NCBI GenBank assembly: GCA_031426215.1 | Contig: JANPKU010000033.1 | Location: 62,001 to 126,000, forward strand | DNA: 64,000 bases | DNA from: Sva-07 sp031426215 | Lineage (GTDB): Bacteria > Actinomycetota > Acidimicrobiia > Acidimicrobiales > Ilumatobacteraceae | Direction of reading: 5' to 3' | Shown here: piece by piece, positions 17,019 to 25,154 of the stretch | Layout of the letters: every line of letters starts with the position of its first letter | Position numbering within the stretch: position 1 is the stretch's first letter | Made by a program: the position numbers and the translations under genes | The notes under the pieces: generated by a model | Told to the model about the DNA's origin: nothing | The model's database searches: none | What the model saw: the letters and a program-made list of their open reading frames with translations, nothing else

Positions 17019-17992
17019 TGACCACCACTGCCACCAATGCCACATCCGATCGAGTCGCCGTCGTCCTGATGGCATACGGCACACCCCGCACGCCCGCCGA
17101 GATCGAGCCGTACTACACCGACATCCGCCGGGGACGTCCGCCCACTCCGGAAGCACTCGCCGACCTCGTCGCTCGTTACGCCGCGATCGGTGGGGTCTCG
17201 CCGCTCGCCCAACTCACCGAGGCACAGGGCGTCGCGCTGCAGTCGGCCCTCAATGCCGCCGAACCCGGACGGTTCGAGGTGTCACTCGGCCTGAAGCACG
17301 CCGACCCGAAGGTCGAGGACACGGCACGACGCGTCGCTGAGGGTGGAGCGGCAACGGTCATCGGCCTGGTGCTCGCACCGCACTACTCGTCGTATTCGAT
17401 CGGCCAGTACCTCGACCGCGTCCGCCAGGGTGTCGCTGACTCGGGCGCCGCCATCGAAGTGGCGGGAGTCGACAGCTGGGCAACCGAGCCCGCGTTCGTC
17501 GAGTTCCTCGCCGACGACCTCGCTGCACGGGTCTCGGCGATGCGAGAGCAGACCGGTGGGCGCGTTCGGGTGCTGTTCACTGCGCACTCGCTCCCGCAGC
17601 GGATCATCGACGGCGGCGACCCGTATCCCGACGAGCTGCGCTCGACCGCCGAGGCGGTCGCAGCGCGCGTCGGCCTGGTCGAAGGCGACGACTGGCAGAT
17701 CGCGTGGCAGTCCGCTGGACGAACCCCAGAGCCGTGGATCGGCCCGGACATCCTCGAAGTCATCGACGCTCTCGGGTCGAATGAGCAACCCGATGGCGAC
17801 CGGATCGCAGGCGTGATCGTCTCTGCGTGCGGCTTCGTCGCCGACCACCTCGAGGTGCTGTACGACCTCGACATCGAAGCCGCAGCGCGGGCGGCCTCAC
17901 TGGGACTGGCCTTCGACCGAACGGCGTGCGTCAACGACGATCCGACGATCATGGCGGCGCTCGCCGCACGGGTGCGTGCACTCGCACCATGA
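17018..17992 (+). CDS. hemH: Ferrochelatase (coproporphyrin or protoporphyrin)
   Basis: A 324-residue chelatase inserting Fe(II) into a porphyrin. Family landmarks are VAVVLMAYGTPRTPAEIEPYY at the N-terminus, YAAIGGVSPL, PHYSSYSIGQYL, VLFTAHSLPQRI with the catalytic His, and VSACGFVADHLEVLYDLDIEA. In actinobacteria this enzyme usually acts on coproporphyrin III (then called CpfC) in the coproporphyrin-dependent route; the gene order hemE-hemH-hemY fits that route, but the decisive ChdC/HemQ gene is not in the window. Start ATG overlaps the hemE stop by one base. There is a 34-base gap to hemY. Confidence 0.95.
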   Translation: MTTTATNATSDRVAVVLMAYGTPRTPAEIEPYYTDIRRGRPPTPEALADLVARYAAIGGVSPLAQLTEAQGVALQSALNAAEPGRFEVSLGLKHADPKVEDTARRVAEGGAATVIGLVLAPHYSSYSIGQYLDRVRQGVADSGAAIEVAGVDSWATEPAFVEFLADDLAARVSAMREQTGGRVRVLFTAHSLPQRIIDGGDPYPDELRSTAEAVAARVGLVEGDDWQIAWQSAGRTPEPWIGPDILEVIDALGSNEQPDGDRIAGVIVSACGFVADHLEVLYDLDIEAAARAASLGLAFDRTACVNDDPTIMAALAARVRALAP

Positions 17993-18026
17993 ACGTCACG
18001 TCGATCAGTTCCGTTCGGGCAGCACG

Positions 18027-19484
18027 ATGAACCCACGGCCACGAGTCGCCGTGGTCGGTGCCGGCATCAGCGGCCTGGCGACGGCGCTGGCGCTCGCTGA
18101 CTCCGGCGATGCCGACGTCACGGTGTTCGAGGCGACCGGCAACATCGGGGGCAAGATCGCCGCCTCAGCATTCGCCGGCGTCGAGGGCGTCGACGAAGGT
18201 GCTGACGCATTCCTCGCACGCGTTCCCGAAGCGGTGACGCTCGCGAGGCGAGTCGGGCTGGGTGACGACCTCGTGTCACCGGAGCCGGTCGGGGCTGCGG
18301 TCTGGCACGACGGGTTGCACCCGATTCCCGAGGGTCTCATGCTCGGGTTGCCCGGAAGGATCCGCCCGCTCGCCACCACCTCGCTGTTGTCGTGGCGAGG
18401 CAAGGTGCGAGCCGCGATCGAGCCGCTTCTCCCGCGCACGTCAACCGCCGCCGACTCGATCGGTGCCTTCGTGCGCGCCCGCTTCGGCGATGAGGTACAT
18501 GAACGTCTGGTCGACTCGCTCGTCGGCAGCATCTACGCCGCCGACACCGACAGGTTCAGCCTCGCCGAGGTGCCGCAGCTCGCAGCACTCGCCAACGGCA
18601 ACCGGAGCATCCTGCTCGCTGCGCGACGCGAACGCCGCTCGCACGCAGGTACGGCGACGCCGGCTTCGAGTCCGATCTTCGCGACGCCGCGCGGCGGTCT
18701 GGGAGCGCTCGTGCGAGCCACCGCCGACGCAATCGTCAGCGCCGGTGGTCGGATCTGCACCAGCACGAAGGCGACCTCGATCACCCGCACCGGCGATGGT
18801 CGTTGGCAGCTCGACACGGAGAACGCAACCGGCATCGATGGGGATCCGAACTCGACGGCGCCCACGACTTCGGCAGCCGAGCACGTCTTCGACGCCGTCG
18901 TGTTTGCAACCCCTGCGGCTGCGACGGCCGCCGCGCTGTGCGATGTCTCACCCGACGCAGCGGGTCTGCTCGGACGGGCCCAGACGTCGGACGTGATCAT
19001 GGTCACGTTGCACGTGCCCGCCGACCAGTGGCCCGAGCGACTCCGTGGCCTCAGCGGGTATCTCGTGCCGAAGCCCGATCAGCGCTGGGTGACGGCGGCG
19101 TCGTTCGCCTCGCAGAAGTGGGGGCACTGGCGCCCGCCGGCAGGCGGGGAAATCCTGCGGGTGTCGATCGGACGCGAGGGTATGGCGGTGATGCACCTCA
19201 CCGACGACGAGGTGTGCCAGGTCGTGCTGGACGACCTCGAACACCACCTCGGGGTCTCGTTCTCCCCCGACGAGGTCCGGATCACCCGCTGGCCCGCTGC
19301 GTTCGCCCTGTACCGCCCGCATCACGCTGCTTGGGTCGACGATGTCGAAGCGGCGCTCCCCCCAGGCGTGTTCGTCACCGGCGCCGGGTTCCGGGGAATC
19401 GGGATCCCTGCGTGTATCCGGGCGGCCACCGCAATCGCGGGCCGCGCGAGCGGAGTTGCAAACGATCTGGCAGAATCTCGCTGA
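18027..19484 (+). CDS. hemY: Coproporphyrinogen/protoporphyrinogen oxidase (FAD)
   Basis: A 485-residue flavoprotein oxidising a porphyrinogen to the porphyrin with O2. The FAD-binding Rossmann motif VAVVGAGISGLATALAL is at residues 6-22, followed by the EATGNIGGKI segment. The C-terminal FAD motif is GVFVTGAGFRGIGIPACIRAA. In Gram-positive heme synthesis this protein (CgoX) uses coproporphyrinogen III. The start ATG 18027 is immediately before the Rossmann motif; an upstream in-frame ATG at 17976 would overlap hemH by 17 bases. The stop overlaps the sortase start (TGATG). Confidence 0.93.
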   Translation: MNPRPRVAVVGAGISGLATALALADSGDADVTVFEATGNIGGKIAASAFAGVEGVDEGADAFLARVPEAVTLARRVGLGDDLVSPEPVGAAVWHDGLHPIPEGLMLGLPGRIRPLATTSLLSWRGKVRAAIEPLLPRTSTAADSIGAFVRARFGDEVHERLVDSLVGSIYAADTDRFSLAEVPQLAALANGNRSILLAARRERRSHAGTATPASSPIFATPRGGLGALVRATADAIVSAGGRICTSTKATSITRTGDGRWQLDTENATGIDGDPNSTAPTTSAAEHVFDAVVFATPAAATAAALCDVSPDAAGLLGRAQTSDVIMVTLHVPADQWPERLRGLSGYLVPKPDQRWVTAASFASQKWGHWRPPAGGEILRVSIGREGMAVMHLTDDEVCQVVLDDLEHHLGVSFSPDEVRITRWPAAFALYRPHHAAWVDDVEAALPPGVFVTGAGFRGIGIPACIRAATAIAGRASGVANDLAESR

Positions 19485-20206
19485 TGGGGTTTTCTTCGAG
19501 CATCGACGATCGGCCGGGTCGCAGTCCGCGCGTCATCGCGCTGGTCGGTGCTGTCGTGCTCGCCCTCGGAGTGCTCGGGGTGGCACTCGCCGTGGATCTC
19601 GATCGATCCCCCGACACCGTGGCGTCCTTCAACGCCGCCTCGGCAACGACCACCACCACCACGCTCCCTCCGACCACGACCAGCACGACGTCGACCACGA
19701 CAACCACAACCACCACGACGACGACGACAACCAGCACCACAACGACCACGACAACACTGCCGCTGCAGATGACCCAGCCGGTGGCGCCGCCGAGTGATGC
19801 TCGCGGCGCCGAGAACAATGCGCCGCTCGGGCGGATCTCCATCCCGAAGGTCGGTCTCGATTCCGAACTGCACGAGGGCATCAGGCTCACCACACTCGAT
19901 CGAGGTCCCGGTCACTGGCCCGGCACGGCGCTGCCCGGCCAGGTCGGCAACGTGGTCGTCGCCGGCCATCGCACGAGCCACGGCGCCGAGTTCCGCCATC
20001 TCGATGCGCTGGTACCCGGCGATGAAGTGATCTTCTCCACCGCGGACGGAACCTTCACGTACCTGGTGACGGGCACGCAGATCGTCACGCCCGACTCGTT
20101 GTGGATCACCAACCCGACCCCCACACCGACGGCAACACTGTTCGCGTGTCACCCGCTCGGGTCGACGGCGAAACGCATCGTCGTCAACCTCGCACTCTCG
20201 ACTTGA
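19484..20206 (+). CDS. Sortase, class E-like, with Thr-rich linker
   Basis: A 240-residue membrane-anchored transpeptidase that would attach sorting-signal proteins to the cell wall. There is one N-terminal signal-anchor helix (about 20-42), then a striking linker of mostly Thr residues (about 57-95), then the sortase fold starting LGRISIPKVGL. Catalytic candidates are His in VVAGHRTSHG, Cys222 in LFACHPLGST and Arg in AKRIVV; the TLxTC box of other sortases reads TLFAC here. It overlaps the hemY stop and the lnt start by one or a few bases, so it is embedded in the heme operon. The Thr codon run is simple-sequence DNA (ACC/ACG/ACA repeats) and may vary in length between strains. Confidence 0.88.
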   Translation: MGFSSSIDDRPGRSPRVIALVGAVVLALGVLGVALAVDLDRSPDTVASFNAASATTTTTTLPPTTTSTTSTTTTTTTTTTTTTSTTTTTTTLPLQMTQPVAPPSDARGAENNAPLGRISIPKVGLDSELHEGIRLTTLDRGPGHWPGTALPGQVGNVVVAGHRTSHGAEFRHLDALVPGDEVIFSTADGTFTYLVTGTQIVTPDSLWITNPTPTPTATLFACHPLGSTAKRIVVNLALST

Positions 20207-21750
20207 TCGACGACGCCTCCAGGCCTCAGGCGCTGCACCGGCGTCTCGCGCGACCCGCCCTGGCGCTGGGTGCCGGGACGCTCGTCGCCCTGTCGATGCC
20301 ACCGTGGGGGTTCTGGCCACTCGCGATCGTCGGGGTGCTGCTGTTCGAGGTGGCGCTCGGCGACACGCCCACCCGGCGCCAGCGTTTCGGTCTGGGCATG
20401 CTGTTCGGGGCGGGGTGGATGTACCTGGGGATGGGCTGGATGGTGCAGCTCACGGCGCCCGGCTATGTCGTCGCCGGACTGTTCTTCTCCCTCTTCCACG
20501 CCGGCGCTGCGCTGCTGGCGCCCATCGGCGCGTGGCGGGTGATCGGTCGACCGGCGGCACATGCGTTGGTCGAGGCAGTGCGATTCTCCTTCCCCTTCGG
20601 AGGCATCCCCCTTGCGACGATGGGCATGTCGCAGGTCGGCGGGCCGTTCGTCGGCGTCGTTCGCATCGGTGGGGTGATCCTGTTGACCTGGTTGATCTTC
20701 CAACTCGGCTTCGCGCTCGCCGGCCCGTCCCCCGCCGTCCCGGCGTTCGCTCGTCGGTTCCGGCCCGCAGCGCACGGCACACCGCACCGCGCGTTCACGT
20801 TGCTCGCCGTGGCCGTGATCGTGGTGCTGAGCAGCGTGGCGCCCACCGGCGACGACACCGGCGAACAGTTGGAGGTGGCCGCCGTGCAGGGCGGCGGCGA
20901 GCAGGGCACGAGCGCGCTCGAGGTGCCGTCGAGGCTGGTCACCGAGCGCCACCTCGAGGCCACCCACGCCATTCCCGACGGCGCCGCCCTCGATCTCGTG
21001 CTCTGGCCCGAGAACACGATCGACGTCGAGGTGTTCGATGGATCCGACATCGCTCGTGCGATCGCCACCGAGGCCGGCAGACTCGACGCACCGTTCGCTG
21101 TCGGAGTCACGGAAGACCCGAGGATCAATTCCCAGATCGTGGTCTCCGCTGACGGTGACGTCGTCGACCAGTACGTGAAGGTGCGCCGGGTACCGTTCGG
21201 CGAGTACGTCCCGCTGCGCGGGGTCCTCGAGGCACTGGGCGCTCCAATCGAACAGATCGGCCGCGATGCCAACGCCGGTACCGGACCGGCGTTCGTCGAT
21301 CTCCCTGACGGAACCCGCCTGAGCGTGGTGATCTCGTGGGAGGTGTTCTTCGCCGGCCGCGCCCGCGAAGGTGTGAAGGCCGGCGCTCAGGCAATCCTCA
21401 ACCCCACCAACGGCGCGAGCTACACCGGCACCATCGTGCAGACCCAACAGGTTGCGTCCAGCCGGCTGCGGGCGATCGAGAACGGGCGGTGGGTGGTCCA
21501 GGCGGCACCGACCGGGTTCACCGCGATCGTCGACGCCGACGGCAACGTGCGCCAACGCACCTCGGTCAGCGAGCAACGGGTGTTGTACGACGCCATCGAA
21601 CTGCGCGACGGCCGCACCTGGTACACCAACCTCGGCGACGGCCCGTTCATCGTGGCGCTGATCCTGTTGCTCGGCGCTTCGGTCTTGTTCACCCGGCGCA
21701 GCCGACAGCTGGCAGGTCGTGGGGTCAGTGAACCTCCAGCATCAGGGTGA
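20203..21750 (+). CDS. lnt: Apolipoprotein N-acyltransferase-like protein, catalytic Cys replaced by Ser
   Basis: A 515-residue protein with about six N-terminal membrane helices (residues about 20-230) and a C-terminal nitrilase-fold domain (about 250-480), the architecture of Lnt, which N-acylates the lipoprotein Cys. Nitrilase-triad segments are visible as LWPENTIDVEV (Glu), KVRRVPFGEYVPLR (Lys) and VVISWEVFFAG. In the last, the usual catalytic Cys (ICxE) is Ser378 (TCG, 21334-21336). So the enzyme may be inactive, altered, or a Ser variant. TTG 20203 overlaps the sortase TGA and places the start just before the first helix; no ATG fits. The 3' end overlaps dtd by 26 bases on the other strand. 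Confidence 0.82.
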   Translation: MIDDASRPQALHRRLARPALALGAGTLVALSMPPWGFWPLAIVGVLLFEVALGDTPTRRQRFGLGMLFGAGWMYLGMGWMVQLTAPGYVVAGLFFSLFHAGAALLAPIGAWRVIGRPAAHALVEAVRFSFPFGGIPLATMGMSQVGGPFVGVVRIGGVILLTWLIFQLGFALAGPSPAVPAFARRFRPAAHGTPHRAFTLLAVAVIVVLSSVAPTGDDTGEQLEVAAVQGGGEQGTSALEVPSRLVTERHLEATHAIPDGAALDLVLWPENTIDVEVFDGSDIARAIATEAGRLDAPFAVGVTEDPRINSQIVVSADGDVVDQYVKVRRVPFGEYVPLRGVLEALGAPIEQIGRDANAGTGPAFVDLPDGTRLSVVISWEVFFAGRAREGVKAGAQAILNPTNGASYTGTIVQTQQVASSRLRAIENGRWVVQAAPTGFTAIVDADGNVRQRTSVSEQRVLYDAIELRDGRTWYTNLGDGPFIVALILLLGASVLFTRRSRQLAGRGVSEPPASG

Positions 21751-22183
21751 CGGGTCCGTCGTTGACGAGTTCGACACGCATGTCGGTGCGGAATCGTCCG
21801 GTCTCGACGGCCGCTCCGAGCGAACGCAATCGTTCGACGACGCACTCCACCAACGGTTCAGCCACCTCGGGGCGCGCAGCTGCGATCCAGCTCGGACGAC
21901 GGCCCTTGGCGGTGTCGCCGTACAACGTGAACTGACTGACCACGAGCAGCGACCCACCAACGTCTGCGACCGAACGGTTCATCACACCGTCGTCGTCGTC
22001 GAAGATCCGCAGGCCCCATAGCTTGTCAGCGAGCTTGTCGGCCTCGGCTGGTGTGTCGGAATGCGTCGCTCCCACGAGCACGCAGAGCCCGCCGCCGATC
22101 GACCCGGCGACCTCCCACTCCCCGTCGGCTGACGCCCGCGACGTGACCTCGGCCCGACTCACCCGTTGCACCAGCGCACGCAT
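21725..22183 (-). CDS. dtd: D-aminoacyl-tRNA deacylase
   Basis: A 152-residue enzyme that hydrolyses D-amino acids (and Gly) from mischarged tRNAs in the cytoplasm. It shows the family start MRALVQRVSRAEV, the active-site motif GSLLVVSQFTLYGD and the C-terminal NDGPVTLMLEV, which corresponds to the Gly-cisPro motif. Length is normal. The start ATG 22183 has no Shine-Dalgarno but a GATACT box 7 bases upstream. It is divergent from the epimerase-like gene with only 19 bases between the start codons. The stop lies inside the 3' end of lnt. Confidence 0.93.
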   Translation of the reverse strand: MRALVQRVSRAEVTSRASADGEWEVAGSIGGGLCVLVGATHSDTPAEADKLADKLWGLRIFDDDDGVMNRSVADVGGSLLVVSQFTLYGDTAKGRRPSWIAAARPEVAEPLVECVVERLRSLGAAVETGRFRTDMRVELVNDGPVTLMLEVH

Positions 22184-22190
22184 GAGAGGC

Positions 22191-22196
22191 AGTATC
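22191..22196 (-). promoter_or_regulatory. -10-like box GATACT, leaderless-type, dtd
   Basis: GATACT on the minus strand ends 7 bases before ATG 22183. The first base departs from TANNNT but A2 and T6 are kept. Confidence 0.4.
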
Positions 22197-22202
22197 CCCC
22201 AC

Positions 22203-23042
22203 GTGCCCGACACCGTGACAGTCCCCGAAGCATCCGACCTCGTGATCCTCGCCGCTGGCGACGTGACGGCCATCGTCGCTCCGACGGTTGGCGGGCGCAT
22301 CGGTCAGATCACCGTCGCCGGCGAACCGCTGCTCGCCGACATGTCCGCCAACAGCGGTCATGTGATGGCGTGGGGATCGTTCCCCATGGCGCCATGGGTC
22401 GGTCGCGTTCGTGCCGGCCAATTCGCCTTCGACGGCGTCGACCACCAGTTGGAGGTCAACCATGTCGACGGCAATGGTGGCACCGGGCATTCGCACAGCA
22501 TCCACGGCACGGTGTTCACCCGGCCGTGGATCGTCGTCGACCGCTCCACGACCGCGATCACGATGTCGTGCCCGCTCGCCGGTGCACTCAATTGGCCGTT
22601 CGGTGGGTCTGCCCACCAACGCATCGAGCTCGACGCCACCCAGGTGAGATTGTCGCTCTCGATCGACACCGAGGGTGACCCGTTCCCGGCAGAGCTCGGC
22701 TGGCACCCCTGGTTCCGCAAGCCCGACCACCTCGAGTTCTTCCCGACAGCGATGTACCGACGCGACGACTTCGGGATCCAGACCGGTGACTTGGTCGATG
22801 CGACCGACGGGCCGTGGGACGACTGCTTCCTCAACACCGAACCGGTGATCCTGCACTACGACCGCCCGACCTTGCCCCGGATCACGGTCACCTCCGACTG
22901 CGACCACTGGGTCGTCTACGACGAGCCTTCCGGTACCACCTGTGTTGAACCGCAGTCCGGTCCACCGAACGCCTTCAACCTCACGTCACACGTCGTGGAC
23001 TCCGACACACCGTTGCAGCGCACGATGGCCATCTCCTGGTGA
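22203..23042 (+). CDS. Aldose 1-epimerase-like protein
   Basis: A 279-residue galactose-mutarotase-fold protein, which would interconvert sugar anomers. Supporting segments are GGRIGQITVAGEPLLAD near the N-terminus, GTGHSHSIHGTVF (catalytic-type His), AELGWHPWFR (second His) and TTCVEPQSGPPNAFN (the general-base Glu of VEPQT/S). The start is GTG 22203, giving VPDTVTVPEA; the in-frame extension upstream would overlap the divergent dtd gene. It ends 23 bases before the operator-like palindrome of the next operon, so it is probably not part of it. The sugar is unknown. Confidence 0.85.
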   Translation: MPDTVTVPEASDLVILAAGDVTAIVAPTVGGRIGQITVAGEPLLADMSANSGHVMAWGSFPMAPWVGRVRAGQFAFDGVDHQLEVNHVDGNGGTGHSHSIHGTVFTRPWIVVDRSTTAITMSCPLAGALNWPFGGSAHQRIELDATQVRLSLSIDTEGDPFPAELGWHPWFRKPDHLEFFPTAMYRRDDFGIQTGDLVDATDGPWDDCFLNTEPVILHYDRPTLPRITVTSDCDHWVVYDEPSGTTCVEPQSGPPNAFNLTSHVVDSDTPLQRTMAISW

Positions 23043-23064
23043 CCGTCCGGCAGGAGCACGTCTG

Positions 23065-23082
23065 CGTTACCGGGTGGTAACG
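23065..23082 (+). promoter_or_regulatory. Operator-like palindrome over the GT4 operon promoter
   Basis: A perfect 7+7 inverted repeat, CGTTACC and GGTAACG separated by GGGT. It overlaps where a -35 element would lie for the TAGCCT box at 23092. It has the same arms and spacing as the element at 2036-2051 before the TetR gene. Inferred binding site for that TetR protein or a relative. Confidence 0.6.
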
Positions 23083-23091
23083 GAGCGCCGA

Positions 23092-23097
23092 TAGCCT
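23092..23097 (+). promoter_or_regulatory. -10 box TAGCCT, leaderless-type, GT4 operon
   Basis: TAGCCT ends 7 bases before ATG 23105; no Shine-Dalgarno sequence precedes the start. Confidence 0.6.
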
Positions 23098-23104
23098 CGC
23101 TGCG

Positions 23105-24400
23105 ATGTCGATCGCCGGTCTTGATCCTGACGCCCCACTCAAGATCGCGTACCTGACGTACCGCGGCAAACCCCATGTCGGCGGCCAGGGTGTGTACACC
23201 CGCCACCTCACGAAGGCCCTCGCCGATCTCGGCCACACGGTCGAGGTGTTCGGCGGTCAGCCCTACCCGATCCTCGACGAACGCATCACGCTCACGAAGC
23301 TGCCGAGCCTCGACACGTTCAACGACTACTTCCCCGGTCGGTTCCCTGGTTTCTGGGAGCTCAAGACCCGCGAAGACCTCCTCGAGATGGCTGCGTTCAT
23401 GACCGGTGTGTTCCCGGAGCCACTCGCATTCAGTGCCCGGGCCGCTCGCGCGCTCAAGTCTCGCGCCGGCGAGTTCGACCTGGTGCACGACAATCAGTGC
23501 CTCGGCTACGGCATCTTGAAGATCGAGAAGCAGATTCCCACGATCGTCACGCTGCACCACCCGATCACCAAGGACCGCGAGCTCGAGATGAGCCACGCCA
23601 AGACCCTCCCGCGCCGCATGTCTGTCGGGCGTTGGTACTCGTTCGTGAAGATGCAGGGCCGAGTTGCGTCCAAGATGCCGCGCATCGTCGTGGTGAGTCA
23701 GAACTCGATCGATGACATCCACACCGACATGGGCGTCAGCATCGACCGGATGCGCCTCGTCCCGGTCGGCGTCGACCCCGACCTCTTCAAGCCGCTCGAT
23801 CACGTCGCGCGCCGGCCGGGCCGGCTGATCACCACGGCATCGGCGGACGTTGCCCTCAAGGGCCTGTCGTACTTGCTCGAAGCGGTGGCCAAACTGCGAA
23901 CCGAACGCGACGTCACCCTCACCATCATCGGCAAGCCCCGTCCCGGCCACTCGATGGATCTGATCGACTCGTATGGCCTGTCCCCCCACATCGAGTTCGT
24001 GTCGGGCGTGAGCGACGAGCGCATCGTCGAGCTCTACGCCGAGGCGGAAATGGCCGTCGTGCCCAGCTTGTACGAAGGCTTCAGCCTGCCGGCAATCGAG
24101 GCGATGTGTACCGGAACACCGCTCGTCGCAACTGATGGCGGCGCCCTCCCCGAGGTCACCGGCGCCGACGGTGACACGGTGCTCCAGTGTCCGGCCGGCG
24201 ACAAGGACGCCCTCGCAGCAACCATCGCCCGCGGCCTCGACGACCCCGAGCTGCGGGCCCGGATCGGAGCGGCGGGTCGCCAGCGGGTGCTCGAACGCTG
24301 GACCTGGACCAAGTGCGCGCACGAGACGGTCGAGCAGTACCGCGAAGTGCTCGCGATGCCGCAGAACGTGGCGAAGCTCCGGGCCAACGGGCGGATCTGA
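23105..24400 (+). CDS. Glycosyltransferase family 4 (GT-B fold)
   Basis: A 431-residue retaining GT-B enzyme. The N-terminal acceptor domain begins with KIAYLTYRGKPHVGGQGVY, which carries the Gly-rich loop of GT4. The C-terminal donor domain holds the E-x7-E motif in YEGFSLPAIEAMCTGTPLVAT (about residues 321-341) and GGALPEV. The donor is probably a nucleotide sugar; donor and acceptor are not predictable. It opens a three-gene operon with a methyltransferase (1-base gap) and a toroid cyclase-like protein (GTGA overlap), so the three probably modify one metabolite or lipid. An operator-like palindrome covers the promoter. Confidence 0.9.
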   Translation: MSIAGLDPDAPLKIAYLTYRGKPHVGGQGVYTRHLTKALADLGHTVEVFGGQPYPILDERITLTKLPSLDTFNDYFPGRFPGFWELKTREDLLEMAAFMTGVFPEPLAFSARAARALKSRAGEFDLVHDNQCLGYGILKIEKQIPTIVTLHHPITKDRELEMSHAKTLPRRMSVGRWYSFVKMQGRVASKMPRIVVVSQNSIDDIHTDMGVSIDRMRLVPVGVDPDLFKPLDHVARRPGRLITTASADVALKGLSYLLEAVAKLRTERDVTLTIIGKPRPGHSMDLIDSYGLSPHIEFVSGVSDERIVELYAEAEMAVVPSLYEGFSLPAIEAMCTGTPLVATDGGALPEVTGADGDTVLQCPAGDKDALAATIARGLDDPELRARIGAAGRQRVLERWTWTKCAHETVEQYREVLAMPQNVAKLRANGRI

Positions 24401-24401
24401 G

Positions 24402-25154
24402 ATGCTCACGATCAGGTTCGAACAACTCGGACTCGCGCCCGGCGATCGGGTGCTCGACGTCGGAGCCGGGTTCGGTCGCCACGTGTTCGAGTGCGCACGT
24501 CGCGGCGCCGACGTCGTGGCGCTCGACTACGCCGAGGACGAGGTCATCCAGACTCGTGCAACGCTCGGCGGAATGGTCGATGCCGGCGAGATCGCCGTCG
24601 ATCGCTTCAAGGGCGTGCTGCGCGGCGATGCCACCAAGCTCCCCTTCGCCGACGGTTCGTTCGACGTCGTCATCACCTCCGAAGTGCTCGAACACATCCA
24701 GGACGACGTCTCGGCGATCGCCGAGATGGTGCGGGTGCTCAAGCCGGGTGGCCACTTCGCTGCCACCGTGCCGGCGTGGTTGCCGGAAAAGATCAACTGG
24801 ATGCTGTCCGACGACTACCACGCGCCGAAGAGCGAGGGTGGCCACGTGCGCATCTACAGCGCCACCGAGCTGTCGGCGAAGCTGCGAACCGCCGGCCTCG
24901 ACCTGCGAGGGCATCACCGAGCGCACGCACTCCACTCGCCGTACTGGTGGCTGAAATGCGCCGTGGGACCGCGCAACGACGACAACCCGGCAGTGAAGAA
25001 GTATCGAGAATTCCTCGAGTGGGACATCATCGAGCAGCCCAAGGTCACCAAGGTCGCCGATCGCGTCCTGTCGCCCGTGCTCGGCAAGAGCATCGTCTTC
25101 TACGGCGTCAAGGGCTCCGCCGAGCAAGCCAACCAGGACCAGCACGTTCGGTGA
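24402..25154 (+). CDS. Class I SAM-dependent methyltransferase
   Basis: A 250-residue Rossmann methyltransferase. Motif I is RVLDVGAGFGRHVFECA (about residues 15-31), with the acidic end of strand 2 in VVALDY. LPFADGSFDVVITSEVLEHI and VRVLKPGGHFAATVP are the later motifs of UbiE/type 11 enzymes. The C-terminal third (from about residue 130, PAWLPEKINWMLSDDYH) is not part of the core and probably shapes the substrate pocket. The start ATG 24402 follows the glycosyltransferase stop by one base. The stop overlaps the GTG of the next gene. The substrate is unknown. Confidence 0.9.
   Translation: MLTIRFEQLGLAPGDRVLDVGAGFGRHVFECARRGADVVALDYAEDEVIQTRATLGGMVDAGEIAVDRFKGVLRGDATKLPFADGSFDVVITSEVLEHIQDDVSAIAEMVRVLKPGGHFAATVPAWLPEKINWMLSDDYHAPKSEGGHVRIYSATELSAKLRTAGLDLRGHHRAHALHSPYWWLKCAVGPRNDDNPAVKKYREFLEWDIIEQPKVTKVADRVLSPVLGKSIVFYGVKGSAEQANQDQHVR

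Noticed and set aside
17990..18028. A 12-codon ORF overlapping the hemH stop
   Set aside because: Starts at an ATGA overlap but encodes only MNVTSISSVRAAR with no conservation cue; more likely just leader sequence to hemY.
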